Shown: positions 27,238 through 35,926, numbered from the stretch's first letter. The stretch: 64,000 nucleotides of DNA from Phenylobacterium glaciei (GCF_016772415.1 NZ_JAGSGD010000001.1:1426001-1490000), one strand, 5' to 3'. Notes: generated from the sequence alone by a model not told the origin. Made by a program: numbers and translations.

Positions 27238-27786
27238 TCAGTTGGCCTTGGCGGGCGCCATCTGGGCCATCAGTTCTTCCTTGCGGGCCGCCATGCGCTC
27301 GCCCATGGCGTCGAGGTCTTCGTCACCCTTCTTGGCCTGGGAGAACATGCCGCCGGGCTGTTCCTCTTCCTTGACGTGGTGGGAGATGTACTCGCCCAGC
27401 ACCTTGACCTTGGCGTCATAGAACTGCTCGCTGGGCTTCATGGCCTCGATCTCCGCGATCAGCTTCTTGGCCCCGTCGTGTTCGGCATAGGCCTCGTCCA
27501 TGAGGTCGTCCTCAACATCGCCCCGCTCCTCGGGGTAGAAGATCTCTTCCTCGATCGCGGTGTGGACCTTCAGGGCCAGGGCGATCTTGTTGAACAGGGC
27601 GAGCTTCTCGGCGTCCTTCTCCAGCTGCTCGTACTCATCGAACATGGCGGCCACCTCGCGGTGATCCTTCTTGAGCAGGCTGATGGCCAGCGGGTCGCGG
27701 CGGTTGGTGCGGCGCGTCCGGCGCGCGGCCGCGGTCTTCTTGGTGGTGGTTTTCTTCGCTGTATCGGCCTTCGCGGTGGTCGCCAT
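27238..27786 (-). CDS. Hemerythrin HHE domain protein
   Basis: A 182-residue protein. I use the ATG at 27786, with AGGGA just upstream; an ATG four codons earlier is possible. A lysine/threonine/arginine-rich N-terminus of about 30 residues precedes a four-helix HHE domain with the iron-ligand pattern: KKDHREVAAMFDEY, VHTAIEEEIFYPE, YAEHDGAKKLI and YISHHVKEEEQPGGMF. Such proteins bind a di-iron site and act in oxygen, nitric oxide or iron stress. The basic tail, similar to histone-like tails, suggests nucleic-acid contact. A terminator follows. Confidence 0.85.
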   Translation of the reverse strand: MATTAKADTAKKTTTKKTAAARRTRRTNRRDPLAISLLKKDHREVAAMFDEYEQLEKDAEKLALFNKIALALKVHTAIEEEIFYPEERGDVEDDLMDEAYAEHDGAKKLIAEIEAMKPSEQFYDAKVKVLGEYISHHVKEEEQPGGMFSQAKKGDEDLDAMGERMAARKEELMAQMAPAKAN

Positions 27787-27919
27787 GATGTCCCTCATTC
27801 CTGAACCTGCGGGCGGTGCGCCCAGAGTTCGGAAAACACCGCTTTCAGACCCAGGTTCCGACGGATATCCGACAGACAGGTAGGAATCGCGTCGCTTGCG
27901 AGACGATCGCAAGAAGGCC

Positions 27920-28186
27920 CTAGTCGATGGCTCGGATCGGCAGTTCCGATAACGGAAACTCGTCGGCGAAATAGCGCCAGGTGCCGATCAGGGCGCGGGT
28001 GCGGTCATGGATCAGCACCTGGGCGTCATGGCCGGTGGCGGCCAGGCGTTCGGCGAGCGACTTGGCCTTCTCCTCGGCCTTGGCGCCGGAGAGGAACATC
28101 AGAGGGGTGTCGTCCAGGGGAGAAAGCACGCGCCAGCCCCCCTCCACCGGAACAACCGAGATGTGATGATCGGTGTCGGGTGTCAT
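27920..28186 (-). CDS. DUF2188 domain protein
   Basis: An 88-residue protein from the ATG at 28186, with GGAGAG upstream. The order HISVVPVEGGWRVL, then KAEEKAKSLAERLAATGHDAQVLIHDRTRALIGTWRY matches the small DUF2188 fold: two strands, a helix, and a strand carrying the V-x-I-H-D/x-R-D-G-like end. Function is unknown; such genes are often next to stress proteins, here hemerythrin 133 bases downstream. Confidence 0.7.
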   Translation of the reverse strand: MTPDTDHHISVVPVEGGWRVLSPLDDTPLMFLSGAKAEEKAKSLAERLAATGHDAQVLIHDRTRALIGTWRYFADEFPLSELPIRAID

Positions 28187-28305
28187 TGGAGCTCTCCTCT
28201 CACGCGTACTGTACGCCAACTGGTGAGCCCGTCTGCCCGGCGCCACCCCAGGTCACGGACCTTTGAGCGGCCGGCCGACGAGGTCCGGCTCAACGGTTGC
28301 GGGTC

Positions 28306-29073
28306 CTAGGCGTTCCGCGCCATCAGGCCGCCGTCCACCGGGATGGTGACCCCGGTGAGGTAGCTGGCGGCCGGCAGGCACAGGCTCAGCGTGATGTGGG
28401 CGACCTCCTCGGGCGCGCCATAGCGGCCCAGCGCCGTGCGGCGTCTGGCATAGGTCTGGCGGGCCTCGTCGGGAATGGCGTCGGTCATGCCGGTGAGGAT
28501 GGGGCCCGGGCAGATGCAGTTGACGGTGATCCCCTCGCGGCCGAGCTCAACGGCGAGCGCCCGGGTCAGACCGGTGACGCCGGCCTTGGCCGCCGCATAG
28601 GCGCTGTCGCGGGCGGTGGCGCCCAGGGCCTCGGTCGACGCGATGTTGACGATCCGCGGGGCGGCGGACCTGCGCAGATGGGGCAGGGCCGCGCGGATCA
28701 CCCGGTGGTGCGAGGTCAACAGGATGGCGATGGAACGGTCCCAGACCGCCTCGTAGCCGTCGTCGTCGATGGCCGAGAAGCCGGAGATCCCGGCATTGTT
28801 GATCACGCAGTCGAGGCCGCCGAAGCGGGCGGCGACCTGCGCCACGACATCCATGATCTGGCCGGGATCGGAGACGTCCAGGGGCCAGGCCTGGGCCGAC
28901 TGGCCCTGCGCCGTGATGGCGTCGGCGACGCCTTGCGCGGCCGCGGCGTTGCGGTCGGTGACGGCGACATGGGCGCCCTCGGCGGCGAACACCGCGGCGG
29001 TGGCCGCCCCCATGCCGCTGCCCGCCCCGGTGACGAGGACCACGGAACCCTGGACCGAGCGGCTGAGCGACAT
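28306..29073 (-). CDS. Short-chain dehydrogenase/reductase (FabG-like), copy 1
   Basis: A 255-residue NAD(P)-dependent oxidoreductase from the ATG at 29073. It has the cofactor loop TGAGSGMG, the INNAGIS motif, the catalytic serine in IASTEA, and Y-A-A-A-K. The C-terminal GGLMARNA is usual for classical SDRs. An aspartate in AVTDRN after the second strand suggests NAD rather than NADP. It is the last gene of the operon tetR-fabA-DsbA-like-SDR-SDR, eleven bases after the previous stop. Confidence 0.9.
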   Translation of the reverse strand: MSLSRSVQGSVVLVTGAGSGMGAATAAVFAAEGAHVAVTDRNAAAAQGVADAITAQGQSAQAWPLDVSDPGQIMDVVAQVAARFGGLDCVINNAGISGFSAIDDDGYEAVWDRSIAILLTSHHRVIRAALPHLRRSAAPRIVNIASTEALGATARDSAYAAAKAGVTGLTRALAVELGREGITVNCICPGPILTGMTDAIPDEARQTYARRRTALGRYGAPEEVAHITLSLCLPAASYLTGVTIPVDGGLMARNA

Positions 29074-29084
29074 CGTAAAATCCT

Positions 29085-29822
29085 TCACGAGAGCGACAGG
29101 CCGCCGTCGACGATCAGGGTCTGGCCGTTGACGTAGGACGCCAGCGGCGAGGCCAGGAACAGGGCGGCGCCGGCCATGTCGTCGGGCGTACCCATGCGGC
29201 CGGCGGGGATGGCGCGCAGGGCGCCGGCCAGGCGGTCGGGGTTGTCGGTGGTGACGGCGGTGAGCTTGGTGGCCACCAGCCCCGGCGCCAGGCCGTTCAC
29301 CCGGATGCCGTCCCGGGCCCAGGCCTCGCCCAGGGTCTTGGTCAGGCTGACCGCGCCGGCCTTGGAGGCGGCATAGGCGGGATTGCCGCGGTTGGACTGG
29401 AAGCCCGACACCGAGCTGACGATGATGATCGACCCCTTGGCGGCCGCCAGCCGGCCGTAGAAGGCGTTGGAGCAGTCCATCAGGCTGTCGAGATTGACCG
29501 CCATGACGTGGTCCCAGCCGGCCGGCGCGAACTCGCCGCGCTTGTAGATCACCGTGCCCTGGCACAGCACCAGGACGTCGAGGTGGGGCAGGTTCGGGGC
29601 CTCGGCGGCGATGGCCGCGCGGTCGGAAACATCGACCGACACATAGCTCAGGCCGGAAAGGTCCGAGCCCTCGACGCCGTCATAGTCAGCCGCCGTCGCC
29701 CGGGTGCCCCAGACCTGGACCGCCGCGCCGCGCTTTGCGAAGCCGTGGGCGATCCCATTGCCGATCCCGCTGGACCCGCCCACCACGAGGACGGTCTGGC
29801 CGGTGAAGTCGAGATCGGACAT
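29085..29822 (-). CDS. Short-chain dehydrogenase/reductase, copy 2
   Basis: A 245-residue classical SDR: cofactor loop VGGSSGIGNG, LVLCQGT in place of NNAG, catalytic serine in VSSVSGF, and Y-A-A-S-K. The threonine/arginine after the second strand (WGTRATAADYDG) suggests NADP. It lies 59 bases after the DsbA-like gene and 11 bases before the other SDR. With FabA and a second SDR in the same operon, roles in making or breaking down hydroxyacyl or ring compounds are likely. The substrate is unknown. Confidence 0.88.
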   Translation of the reverse strand: MSDLDFTGQTVLVVGGSSGIGNGIAHGFAKRGAAVQVWGTRATAADYDGVEGSDLSGLSYVSVDVSDRAAIAAEAPNLPHLDVLVLCQGTVIYKRGEFAPAGWDHVMAVNLDSLMDCSNAFYGRLAAAKGSIIIVSSVSGFQSNRGNPAYAASKAGAVSLTKTLGEAWARDGIRVNGLAPGLVATKLTAVTTDNPDRLAGALRAIPAGRMGTPDDMAGAALFLASPLASYVNGQTLIVDGGLSLS

Positions 29823-29881
29823 GGCGGGCTCCCTTTGCGTCGATCAGACTCGTCTGTCGCAGCGTCAGGCAATGGGGAAAG

Positions 29882-30784
29882 CTAGGCCTTGACGCGTTCC
29901 GCCAGCCCCCGCGCCTTGGCCTCGGCGGCGGTGAAATAGACCAGGCCGTCGCCCCAGTCGTAGGTGACCACGCCAGCCGGCGGCGCTGCGCTCTCGCCGC
30001 AGAGCACGGCCAGTTCCTTGGCGGTCAGCACCGGCCAGCGGGCGAAGGCCTCCTCCGGCGTCGGGTCGGGGCGCGGATCGGCGGTGGCGCCCGGCAGGGC
30101 GGCCTCCAGGGCGGCGACGTACTCTTCGTAGCCGACCCAGCCGGCGACGGTCTGGTCGCCGTTCGGACCCCGGAAGATGAGGGTCGGCAGGGCGTAGCGG
30201 TCGTGGCCCTCGGAGTGCTTGAGCTCGCCGTTCATCGGGCTGTCGTGCTTGAGGTTGCGCACATAGGCGTTCGGCGCGCGGGTTTCCTCCCAATCGGCGC
30301 GGTAGGCGGCCGCCGTCGCGGCGCTGGCCTGGTCGGCGCGCCAGCGGGCCTGGTCCAGGCCGGGCACGCCTTGCGTCGCCGCCTCGAACTCGTCGGGGGT
30401 CTGCGGGCCCAGGCCGAAGATGAAGATCTGCTCGCGGAAGCGGCGCAGGACGGCGTGGGCCACGTCCTGGCCCTGCAGCTCGGCCGCCTTCACCGCTGCG
30501 CCCATCGGGTCGGTGGACTGCAGCATCAGGTGCATGGGGTTGGGATAGGGCATGCCGGTCAGCGCCCAGACCCGCTTCCAGTAGGCGCGCATGGGGCCTG
30601 CCGCGCTGACCCTGTCCCAGTCGTCCTTGCCGGTGGCGGCGTCGCCCACCAGCCCGCCCATGACCTTGCGCCAGGTGAGGTGGTGGCCGTGACGCCAGTC
30701 CAGCAGCCGCAGCAGCGGCTCGGCGCCCCAGGCGGTGGAGCAGACGGCGTCGGTATATTCGATCGCCTCGATGCGGTCGGTCAT
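29882..30784 (-). CDS. DsbA/YjbH-like thioredoxin-fold protein
   Basis: A 300-residue cytoplasmic protein. The N-terminus YTDAVCSTAWGAEPLLRLL lines up with the DPLC-x-x-CW-x-x-EP motif of YjbH/FrnE-like proteins, but the second cysteine is alanine, leaving only C15. A helical insertion and a second part of the thioredoxin fold (DRYALPTLIFRGPNGDQ, with a cis-proline LPT) follow. It may work as a glutathione-linked or adaptor protein rather than a disulfide exchanger. It sits in the tetR-fabA-SDR operon, 60 bases after fabA. Confidence 0.65.
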   Translation of the reverse strand: MTDRIEAIEYTDAVCSTAWGAEPLLRLLDWRHGHHLTWRKVMGGLVGDAATGKDDWDRVSAAGPMRAYWKRVWALTGMPYPNPMHLMLQSTDPMGAAVKAAELQGQDVAHAVLRRFREQIFIFGLGPQTPDEFEAATQGVPGLDQARWRADQASAATAAAYRADWEETRAPNAYVRNLKHDSPMNGELKHSEGHDRYALPTLIFRGPNGDQTVAGWVGYEEYVAALEAALPGATADPRPDPTPEEAFARWPVLTAKELAVLCGESAAPPAGVVTYDWGDGLVYFTAAEAKARGLAERVKA

Positions 30785-30844
30785 GACGCGCGTCCTTCCC
30801 TTGAGCCGCCCTCTGTGGAGCGTGTGGAAAGGCTATCACAGACC

Positions 30845-31372
30845 TCAGTTCGTGGAACCGATCATCCCCACCCTCAGGTCGGTGGCGACATAGGCCAGCA
30901 TGTCGTCGGCGAACAGCTTGCCCTCCGCCACCCCCAGCGCCAGTGCGCCGCGCCGGACCTGCCGCAGGCTCACTTCGTAGCGCACCAGCTTCGTCGCCGG
31001 CGTGATGTCGCTCCGGAAACGGACCTCCCCGCCGATGGCCCGGCCCTTGCCGGGCGATCCTGACCAGCCCAGCCAGTAGCCGACCAACTGCCACATGGCG
31101 TCCAGCCCCAGGCAGCCGGGCATGACCGGGTCGCCAGGGAAGTGGCAGGCGAAGAACCAGAGGTCCGGGGTGATATCCAGTTCGGCGATGGCGTGGCCCT
31201 TGCCGAACGCGCCGCCGTCCAGGCTCAGCTGCGTGATCCGGTCCATCATCAGCATCGGCGGCGCGGGGAGCTGCGCATTGCCGGGGCCGAAATAGCCGCC
31301 TCGGCTGGAGGCGATCAGGTCGTCGCGGCTGTAGCTGGACTTCGGCTGATGGAATTCATGCGGACTGGCCAC
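30845..31372 (-). CDS. fabA: 3-hydroxydecanoyl-[ACP] dehydratase (FabA family)
   Basis: A 175-residue hot-dog-fold enzyme. The active-site block FFACHFPGDPVMPGCLGLDAMWQ gives H77 and D91, equivalent to H70 and D84 of E. coli FabA. PMLMMDRI and GKGRAIGGEVRF are also typical. FabA dehydrates 3-hydroxyacyl-ACP and isomerises the C10 product to start unsaturated fatty acid synthesis. The usual partner fabB is not next to it; instead it shares an operon with TetR and two SDRs, so it may be a second, specialised copy. The GTG start overlaps the tetR end by 17 bases. Confidence 0.88.
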   Translation of the reverse strand: MASPHEFHQPKSSYSRDDLIASSRGGYFGPGNAQLPAPPMLMMDRITQLSLDGGAFGKGHAIAELDITPDLWFFACHFPGDPVMPGCLGLDAMWQLVGYWLGWSGSPGKGRAIGGEVRFRSDITPATKLVRYEVSLRQVRRGALALGVAEGKLFADDMLAYVATDLRVGMIGSTN

Positions 31373-31985
31373 GGCGTCGGTTCCTTTCTGGAAGCGCCTC
31401 GGGGACGGGCAGGCGCAGGCCGCCGCAGACGAAGACCCAGATCTTCTCGGTCAGCTCGCCGCGGTCGCGCCGATTGTCGGTGGTCAGCGTCGCGATGAGC
31501 GCCTGGCGGATACCGCCGATCAGCAGGGCGATGGTCAGCCGCGGGTCGAGGTCGGAGGGGATCACCCCGTCCCGCTGACCGGCCCGCAGGTTGTAGGCCC
31601 CGGCCGTCAACTGCCGGCGGGTGAAGGCCTGCTCGACATCCAGCACCTCGGGCGCGCGGCTCAACGGCCCCACGACCAGGGGGGCGAAGGGATGGTCGTA
31701 GTGGAAGGCGATATAGGCTGCGATCCGCTCCTTCTCGCGGCCCGCCCAGTCGGGCGACACCAGCTTGGAGGGGCTGAAGGCGGCGTCTTCAAGCCGGTTG
31801 TAGAACCCCTCCACCACGGCGGCGATCAGCCCGGCCTTGGAACCGAAGTGGTGATAGGCCAGCCCCACCGAGACCTTGGCCCGCTTGGCCACCGCCTGCA
31901 TCTCCAGCAGGCCGTGGCTGGCGATCAGCTCCTCCTGGGCCGCACGGATCAGCCGTTCCGAGGCGCCGATCTTGGGGATGCTCAT
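31356..31985 (-). CDS. TetR/AcrR family transcriptional regulator
   Basis: A 209-residue regulator with an N-terminal helix-turn-helix (ERLIRAAQEELIASHGLLEMQAVAKRAKVSVGLAYHHFGSKAGLIAAVV) and an all-helical ligand domain. It is the first gene of the operon with fabA, the DsbA-like gene and two SDRs. A 20-bp palindrome lies 14 bases upstream of the start and is very likely its own operator. Gene content suggests the ligand is a fatty acyl compound, but that is inference. Confidence 0.88.
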   Translation of the reverse strand: MSIPKIGASERLIRAAQEELIASHGLLEMQAVAKRAKVSVGLAYHHFGSKAGLIAAVVEGFYNRLEDAAFSPSKLVSPDWAGREKERIAAYIAFHYDHPFAPLVVGPLSRAPEVLDVEQAFTRRQLTAGAYNLRAGQRDGVIPSDLDPRLTIALLIGGIRQALIATLTTDNRRDRGELTEKIWVFVCGGLRLPVPEALPERNRRRGQSA

Positions 31986-31999
31986 GGCGGGTCCTGAAA

Positions 32000-32019
32000 T
32001 TGAACTGAATTCAATTCAA
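32000..32019. promoter_or_regulatory. 20-bp palindromic operator upstream of tetR-fabA
   Basis: The sequence TTGAA-C-TGAATTCA-A-TTCAA is a palindrome centred on GAATTC, broken at only one pair of positions. It ends 14 bases before the tetR ATG, the usual place for autoregulation by a TetR dimer, and would control the whole five-gene operon. Confidence 0.75.
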
Positions 32020-32065
32020 ACGCACGGACGCGCGAACCACAAGCCCCAATCGGCGATCAGCCCCG

Positions 32066-34489
32066 TCAGGCGGGCGGTAGGTTCTGGATTTGCAGGACGG
32101 TGAAGGCGTTGACCTGGGCCGGCGTCATGGCCGCCACCAGGGTCGAGGTCAGCTGGCGCACCTGCGTCACCGTCAGCCTGGGGATCTGGGTGGCCGTGAA
32201 GGCCTGGACCTGGGTTGTGGTGAGCGCCCCGATCACTGTGGTGGAGAGCGATCCGATCTGCGCGCCGGGCAGGGCGGCGATCTGGCCGGTCGTGAAGCTC
32301 TGGAACTGGGTGGTGTCGAGGGCCGAGAGCTGGGTCGTCGTCAGGCCGGCGATCTGGGTGGCGGCCAGGGTCCCGAACTGGGTCTCAGACAGGCCAAACA
32401 GGTTGGTGGTGGTGAGCGCCCCCACCTGGCCGGCGGTCAGGCGCGTGAGCTGGGTGGCGGTCAGTTCGCCGAAGTCGGTGGCGCTGAGGCCGCGGATGTT
32501 GGCGGCGCTGATGCCCTGGATCTGGGTCGCGCTGAGGCCCGCCACCTGGGTTTGCGTCAAGGCCGAGAGGTTGGTGGCGGTCAGCCCGCCGATCTGCAGG
32601 GCGGTGAGCGCCCCCAGCCGGGTCTCGTCCAGGGCGGCCAGGGCGCCGGCGCCGAAGGCGTTGATCTGGGTCGCCGACATGGCGCCGAGCTGGGTCAGGG
32701 CGAACTCGCCGAGGTCGGTGGCCGAGAGCCCGGCGAGCTGGGTGGCGGTGAGCGCCTTGACCTGGGTGGTGGTGAGGTCGGTGACCTGGGTGGCGTCGAG
32801 GACCGACAGGTTGGTGGAGGATAGGGCTCCGAGCTGGGCCGGCGTCAGGCTGCCGATCTGCACCGGGCTGAACCGGCCGAAGTCGGTGGAGGACAGGTCC
32901 CCCAGCGCCGTGGTGCTGATGCCGCGCAGCTGGGTCGTTGAGAGCCAGCCGATCTGGGTGTCGTTGAGCGCCGCGACGCCGGAGGCCGAGAGCCCGCCGA
33001 TCTGCAGGGCGCTGAGCCCCTCGAACTGGGTGTCGAACAGGGCCGGCAGGGCGTTGGCCGACAGCGAGCCGAACTGGGCCGGCGTGAAGCCCTTGATCTG
33101 GGTGGCGGTGAATTCTTGCACGTCGGTGGAGGTCAGGGCCCGGACCTGGAAGGCGGTGAGGCCTTGCAGCTGGGTGTTGCTGAGCTGCTGGATCACCGTG
33201 GCGTTCAGCGAGGAGACGTTGGTGGCCGACAGAGCGCCGATCTGGGCGGCTGACAGGCTGACGATCTGGGTCGGTGTGAACCGCGCGAAGTCGGTGGCCC
33301 CCAGGCCACCCAGCTGGCTGGCGGTGAGGCCGCGGATCTTGCTGGGGTCCAGGGCTGCGAACTGGGTGGCCGACAGCCCGGTCAGGTTGGTGATCGACAA
33401 GCCGCCCACCTGGGTGGCGGTCAGGGCCGCGACCTGGGTCGTAGCCAACTCGGCGAAGTCGGCGTCCGACAGGCTGGCCATCTGGGTGGCGGTGAAGCCG
33501 CCGGTCTGGGTGGTGGTCAGGCCGCGGACCTGCGTCTGGTCCAGGCCGGCCAGGTTGGTGGCCGACAGCGCGCCGAACTGGGTGGCCGTCAGCGCCCCGA
33601 TCTGCCCGGAGGTGAACTTGCCGAAGTCGGTGGTCTCCAGGCCACGCACCTGGGTGGCGGTGAGGCCCTGGACCTGGGTGGTGGTGAGCGCGGCGATCTG
33701 GGTGGTGTCGAGGGCCGACAGACCCGACGAGGAGAGACCGGCGATCTGGGTGGCCGACAGGGCCGCCAGGGCCCCCGGCGCCAGGGCCGCGAAATTGGTG
33801 GCGGCGATGGCCCCGACCTGGGTCGACGACAGGGCGCCGACCTGGCTGGCGGTGAGCCTGCCCAGGGTGGCTGAGTCCATGTCGCGCAGCTGCAGGGTGT
33901 TGAGGCCCTTCACCTGGGTGGCCGAAAGACTGGCCATCTCGGTGGCGTCGAACTGCGCCAGGTGGGTGGTGGCCAGCACGCCGATCTGGGTGGCGGTGAA
34001 GCCGCCGATCTGGGTGAGGTTGAACTCGTCGATATCGGCGGCGGTCAGGCCCTTGATCTGGCTGGTGGTCAGCCCCTTCACCTGGGTGGCCGACAGCGCG
34101 GAGATCTGGGTGGCGTTGAGACCCGAAAGACCGGCCGCCGACAGGCCGCCCACCTGGGTGGCGGCCAGGGCGGCGATGCGGGTGGTGTCCAGCGCCGCGA
34201 TCTGGCTGGCGCTCAGGCCGCCCACCTGGGAGGCGCTCAATGCCGTCAGTTGGGCGGTATTGAACACCACCGAGCTGGAGAAGTGCGAGATCTGCGTCGC
34301 CTTCAGGCCCTTGACCTGGGTCGCCGACAGGGCCGCGACCTGGCTGACCGACAGGCTCTCGATTCCGGTCACGCTGAGGGCGCCCACCTGGGTCGAGGTG
34401 AGCTGCTGCGTCTTCGTGGTCGAGAGCGACTGCAGGACCGTCGCCGAGAGGGCGGAGATCTGCGCAGCCGAGAGATACGAGATCGGCAT
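32066..34489 (-). CDS. Octapeptide-repeat protein (98 octads)
   Basis: An 807-residue protein, nearly all repeats. After MPISY come 8 octads, one 14-residue irregular piece (residues 70-83), 90 octads in unbroken register, and LPPA. The consensus is L-[ST]-[AT]-T-Q-[IV]-[AG]-[AG]. On top is a longer period: octads carrying T-D-F/L/V (numbers 26, 33, 40, 47, 57, 64, 74 counting from residue 84) recur every 7 or 10 units, usually followed by Phe at the next octad start and by T-N-L two octads later. There is no signal peptide, membrane segment, or visible secretion or enzyme domain. The regular 8-residue unit points to a solenoid; function is unknown. AGGA precedes the ATG. Confidence 0.85.
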   Translation of the reverse strand: MPISYLSAAQISALSATVLQSLSTTKTQQLTSTQVGALSVTGIESLSVSQVAALSATQVKGLKATQISHFSSSVVFNTAQLTALSASQVGGLSASQIAALDTTRIAALAATQVGGLSAAGLSGLNATQISALSATQVKGLTTSQIKGLTAADIDEFNLTQIGGFTATQIGVLATTHLAQFDATEMASLSATQVKGLNTLQLRDMDSATLGRLTASQVGALSSTQVGAIAATNFAALAPGALAALSATQIAGLSSSGLSALDTTQIAALTTTQVQGLTATQVRGLETTDFGKFTSGQIGALTATQFGALSATNLAGLDQTQVRGLTTTQTGGFTATQMASLSDADFAELATTQVAALTATQVGGLSITNLTGLSATQFAALDPSKIRGLTASQLGGLGATDFARFTPTQIVSLSAAQIGALSATNVSSLNATVIQQLSNTQLQGLTAFQVRALTSTDVQEFTATQIKGFTPAQFGSLSANALPALFDTQFEGLSALQIGGLSASGVAALNDTQIGWLSTTQLRGISTTALGDLSSTDFGRFSPVQIGSLTPAQLGALSSTNLSVLDATQVTDLTTTQVKALTATQLAGLSATDLGEFALTQLGAMSATQINAFGAGALAALDETRLGALTALQIGGLTATNLSALTQTQVAGLSATQIQGISAANIRGLSATDFGELTATQLTRLTAGQVGALTTTNLFGLSETQFGTLAATQIAGLTTTQLSALDTTQFQSFTTGQIAALPGAQIGSLSTTVIGALTTTQVQAFTATQIPRLTVTQVRQLTSTLVAAMTPAQVNAFTVLQIQNLPPA

Positions 34490-34579
34490 GACGGCGATCC
34501 TAGCGCGTCACGCTTAAGCGATGATCAACCGTCGAGTGATTCACGGCCGGGGGAGTGGCCATTTCAGGTGGTGGCGCCT

Positions 34580-35926
34580 TCAGCTCACCAGGTCGCGCAC
34601 CATCGTCTTGCGGGCCATCCAGAAGATGGCGGCGCTGAGCAGGGTGAAGAGCGAGGTCAGCACCAGGGCCCAACGCAGCCCCTCGGACGGTCCGAAGTGG
34701 GCGAGGTTGGACAGGCCGTCGCTCAGCGCGCCGACGAACAGCGGGCCCAGGCCCAGGCCGATCAGGTTCAGCACCAGCAGCAGCAGGGCCGCCGCCGTGG
34801 CGCGGGTATGGGCCGGGACCACGCTCTGGGCGGTGGCGAAGACCGGGCCGTACCAGAGCGAGCCCAGGACGCTGGGGATGATGTTGAGCCACAGCGCCGT
34901 CATCGGGTCGGCCACGGTGTAGATGAAGTAGTAGGAGGGCAGGGCCAGGACCGCGGCGGCCGCCGGGACGACAGCGTACCCGCGGGCGTCCTTGCGGGCG
35001 GCGATGTCGGCGAACCAGCCCCCCAGCAGGGTGCCGATGATGCCGGCCGCCCCGCCGATCAGCCCCAGCGCCAGACCCAGGAACCCGGCCGACTTCAGGC
35101 CGAAGGGCGCGGCCAGCGCGGCCAGCTGGTCGCCGTGCAGGCGCAGGAAGAAGGCGGCGTTGAAGGCGCCCTGGCCGTAGCCCACGAAGGCCATGATCCC
35201 CGCGGCCACCGCCATCAGCCAGAAGGTGGGCTTGCCGGCCAGCACCTTCAGCGCGGCCGACAGCGGCGGGGCGGCCTCCACCTGGGTCGTGGCGATCGCC
35301 GCCATGTGCTTGCGCGGCTCCTTCAGGAAGATCCCCGCCACCAGGGCCAGCACCAGGCCCGGCGCGCCCGCCACCAGGAAGGCCGCGCGCCAGCCATAGG
35401 CGTCGGCGATCAACCCGCCCATCACCAGCCCCAGTAGGCTGCCGATGGGGATGCCGAGCGAATAGGTGGCGAGCGCCGAGGCGCGCTTTTCCTTGGGGGT
35501 ATAGTCGGCGATCAGCGAGTGGGCGCAGGGGTTGCAGCCGGCCTCGCCGAAGCCGACCCCCATGCGCGCCACCAGCATCTGCGGGAAGGTCTGGGCCCGG
35601 CCGCTGAGCACGGTGAACAGGCTCCACAGCGCCATGCAGCCGGCGATGATCCAGGGCCGGGAGAACCGCTCGGCCAGCCGGGCGATCGGGATGCCGAGCG
35701 TCGTATAAAAGAGCGCGAAGGCCAGGCCGGTCAGCATGCCCAGCTGCCAGTCGGCCAGGCCCAGATCCTGTTTGATCGGCTCGGCCAGGATCGAGACCAC
35801 CTGCCGGTCCAGGAAGGACAGGATGTAGGCGCCCAGCAGGATCGAGAGCGCGAAGGCCCGGTATCGGGCGTCGAAGGGGGTGCGGGTTTCCACCGGTATG
35901 GCGGCGGGGGCGACAGCGTCGACCAT
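34580..35926 (-). CDS. Major facilitator superfamily transporter (Spinster-like), copy 2
   Basis: A 448-residue, about twelve-helix transporter. It has LSFLDRQVVSILAEPIKQDL, WQLGMLTGLAFALFYTTLGIPIARLAERF, and GFGEAGCNPCAHSLIADYTPKEKRA. It is much closer to copy 3 at 45.2 kb than to copy 1 at 24.2 kb, and lacks the long late loop of copy 1. The substrate is unknown. It is a lone gene, 90 bases before the octapeptide-repeat gene on the same strand in the direction of transcription, so read-through into that gene is possible. Confidence 0.87.
   Translation of the reverse strand: MVDAVAPAAIPVETRTPFDARYRAFALSILLGAYILSFLDRQVVSILAEPIKQDLGLADWQLGMLTGLAFALFYTTLGIPIARLAERFSRPWIIAGCMALWSLFTVLSGRAQTFPQMLVARMGVGFGEAGCNPCAHSLIADYTPKEKRASALATYSLGIPIGSLLGLVMGGLIADAYGWRAAFLVAGAPGLVLALVAGIFLKEPRKHMAAIATTQVEAAPPLSAALKVLAGKPTFWLMAVAAGIMAFVGYGQGAFNAAFFLRLHGDQLAALAAPFGLKSAGFLGLALGLIGGAAGIIGTLLGGWFADIAARKDARGYAVVPAAAAVLALPSYYFIYTVADPMTALWLNIIPSVLGSLWYGPVFATAQSVVPAHTRATAAALLLLVLNLIGLGLGPLFVGALSDGLSNLAHFGPSEGLRWALVLTSLFTLLSAAIFWMARKTMVRDLVS

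Noticed and set aside
32066..34489. Possible CRISPR array, because of regular short repeats
   Set aside because: The 24-base units are coding, diverged and without unique spacers; they follow a protein pattern.
32100..34517. An 805-residue open frame on the strand opposite the octapeptide-repeat gene
   Set aside because: It is produced by the 24-base repeat and GC-rich third positions; its product is a low-complexity mirror of the repeat and it has no ribosome site. The minus frame carries the regular hydrophobic pattern.
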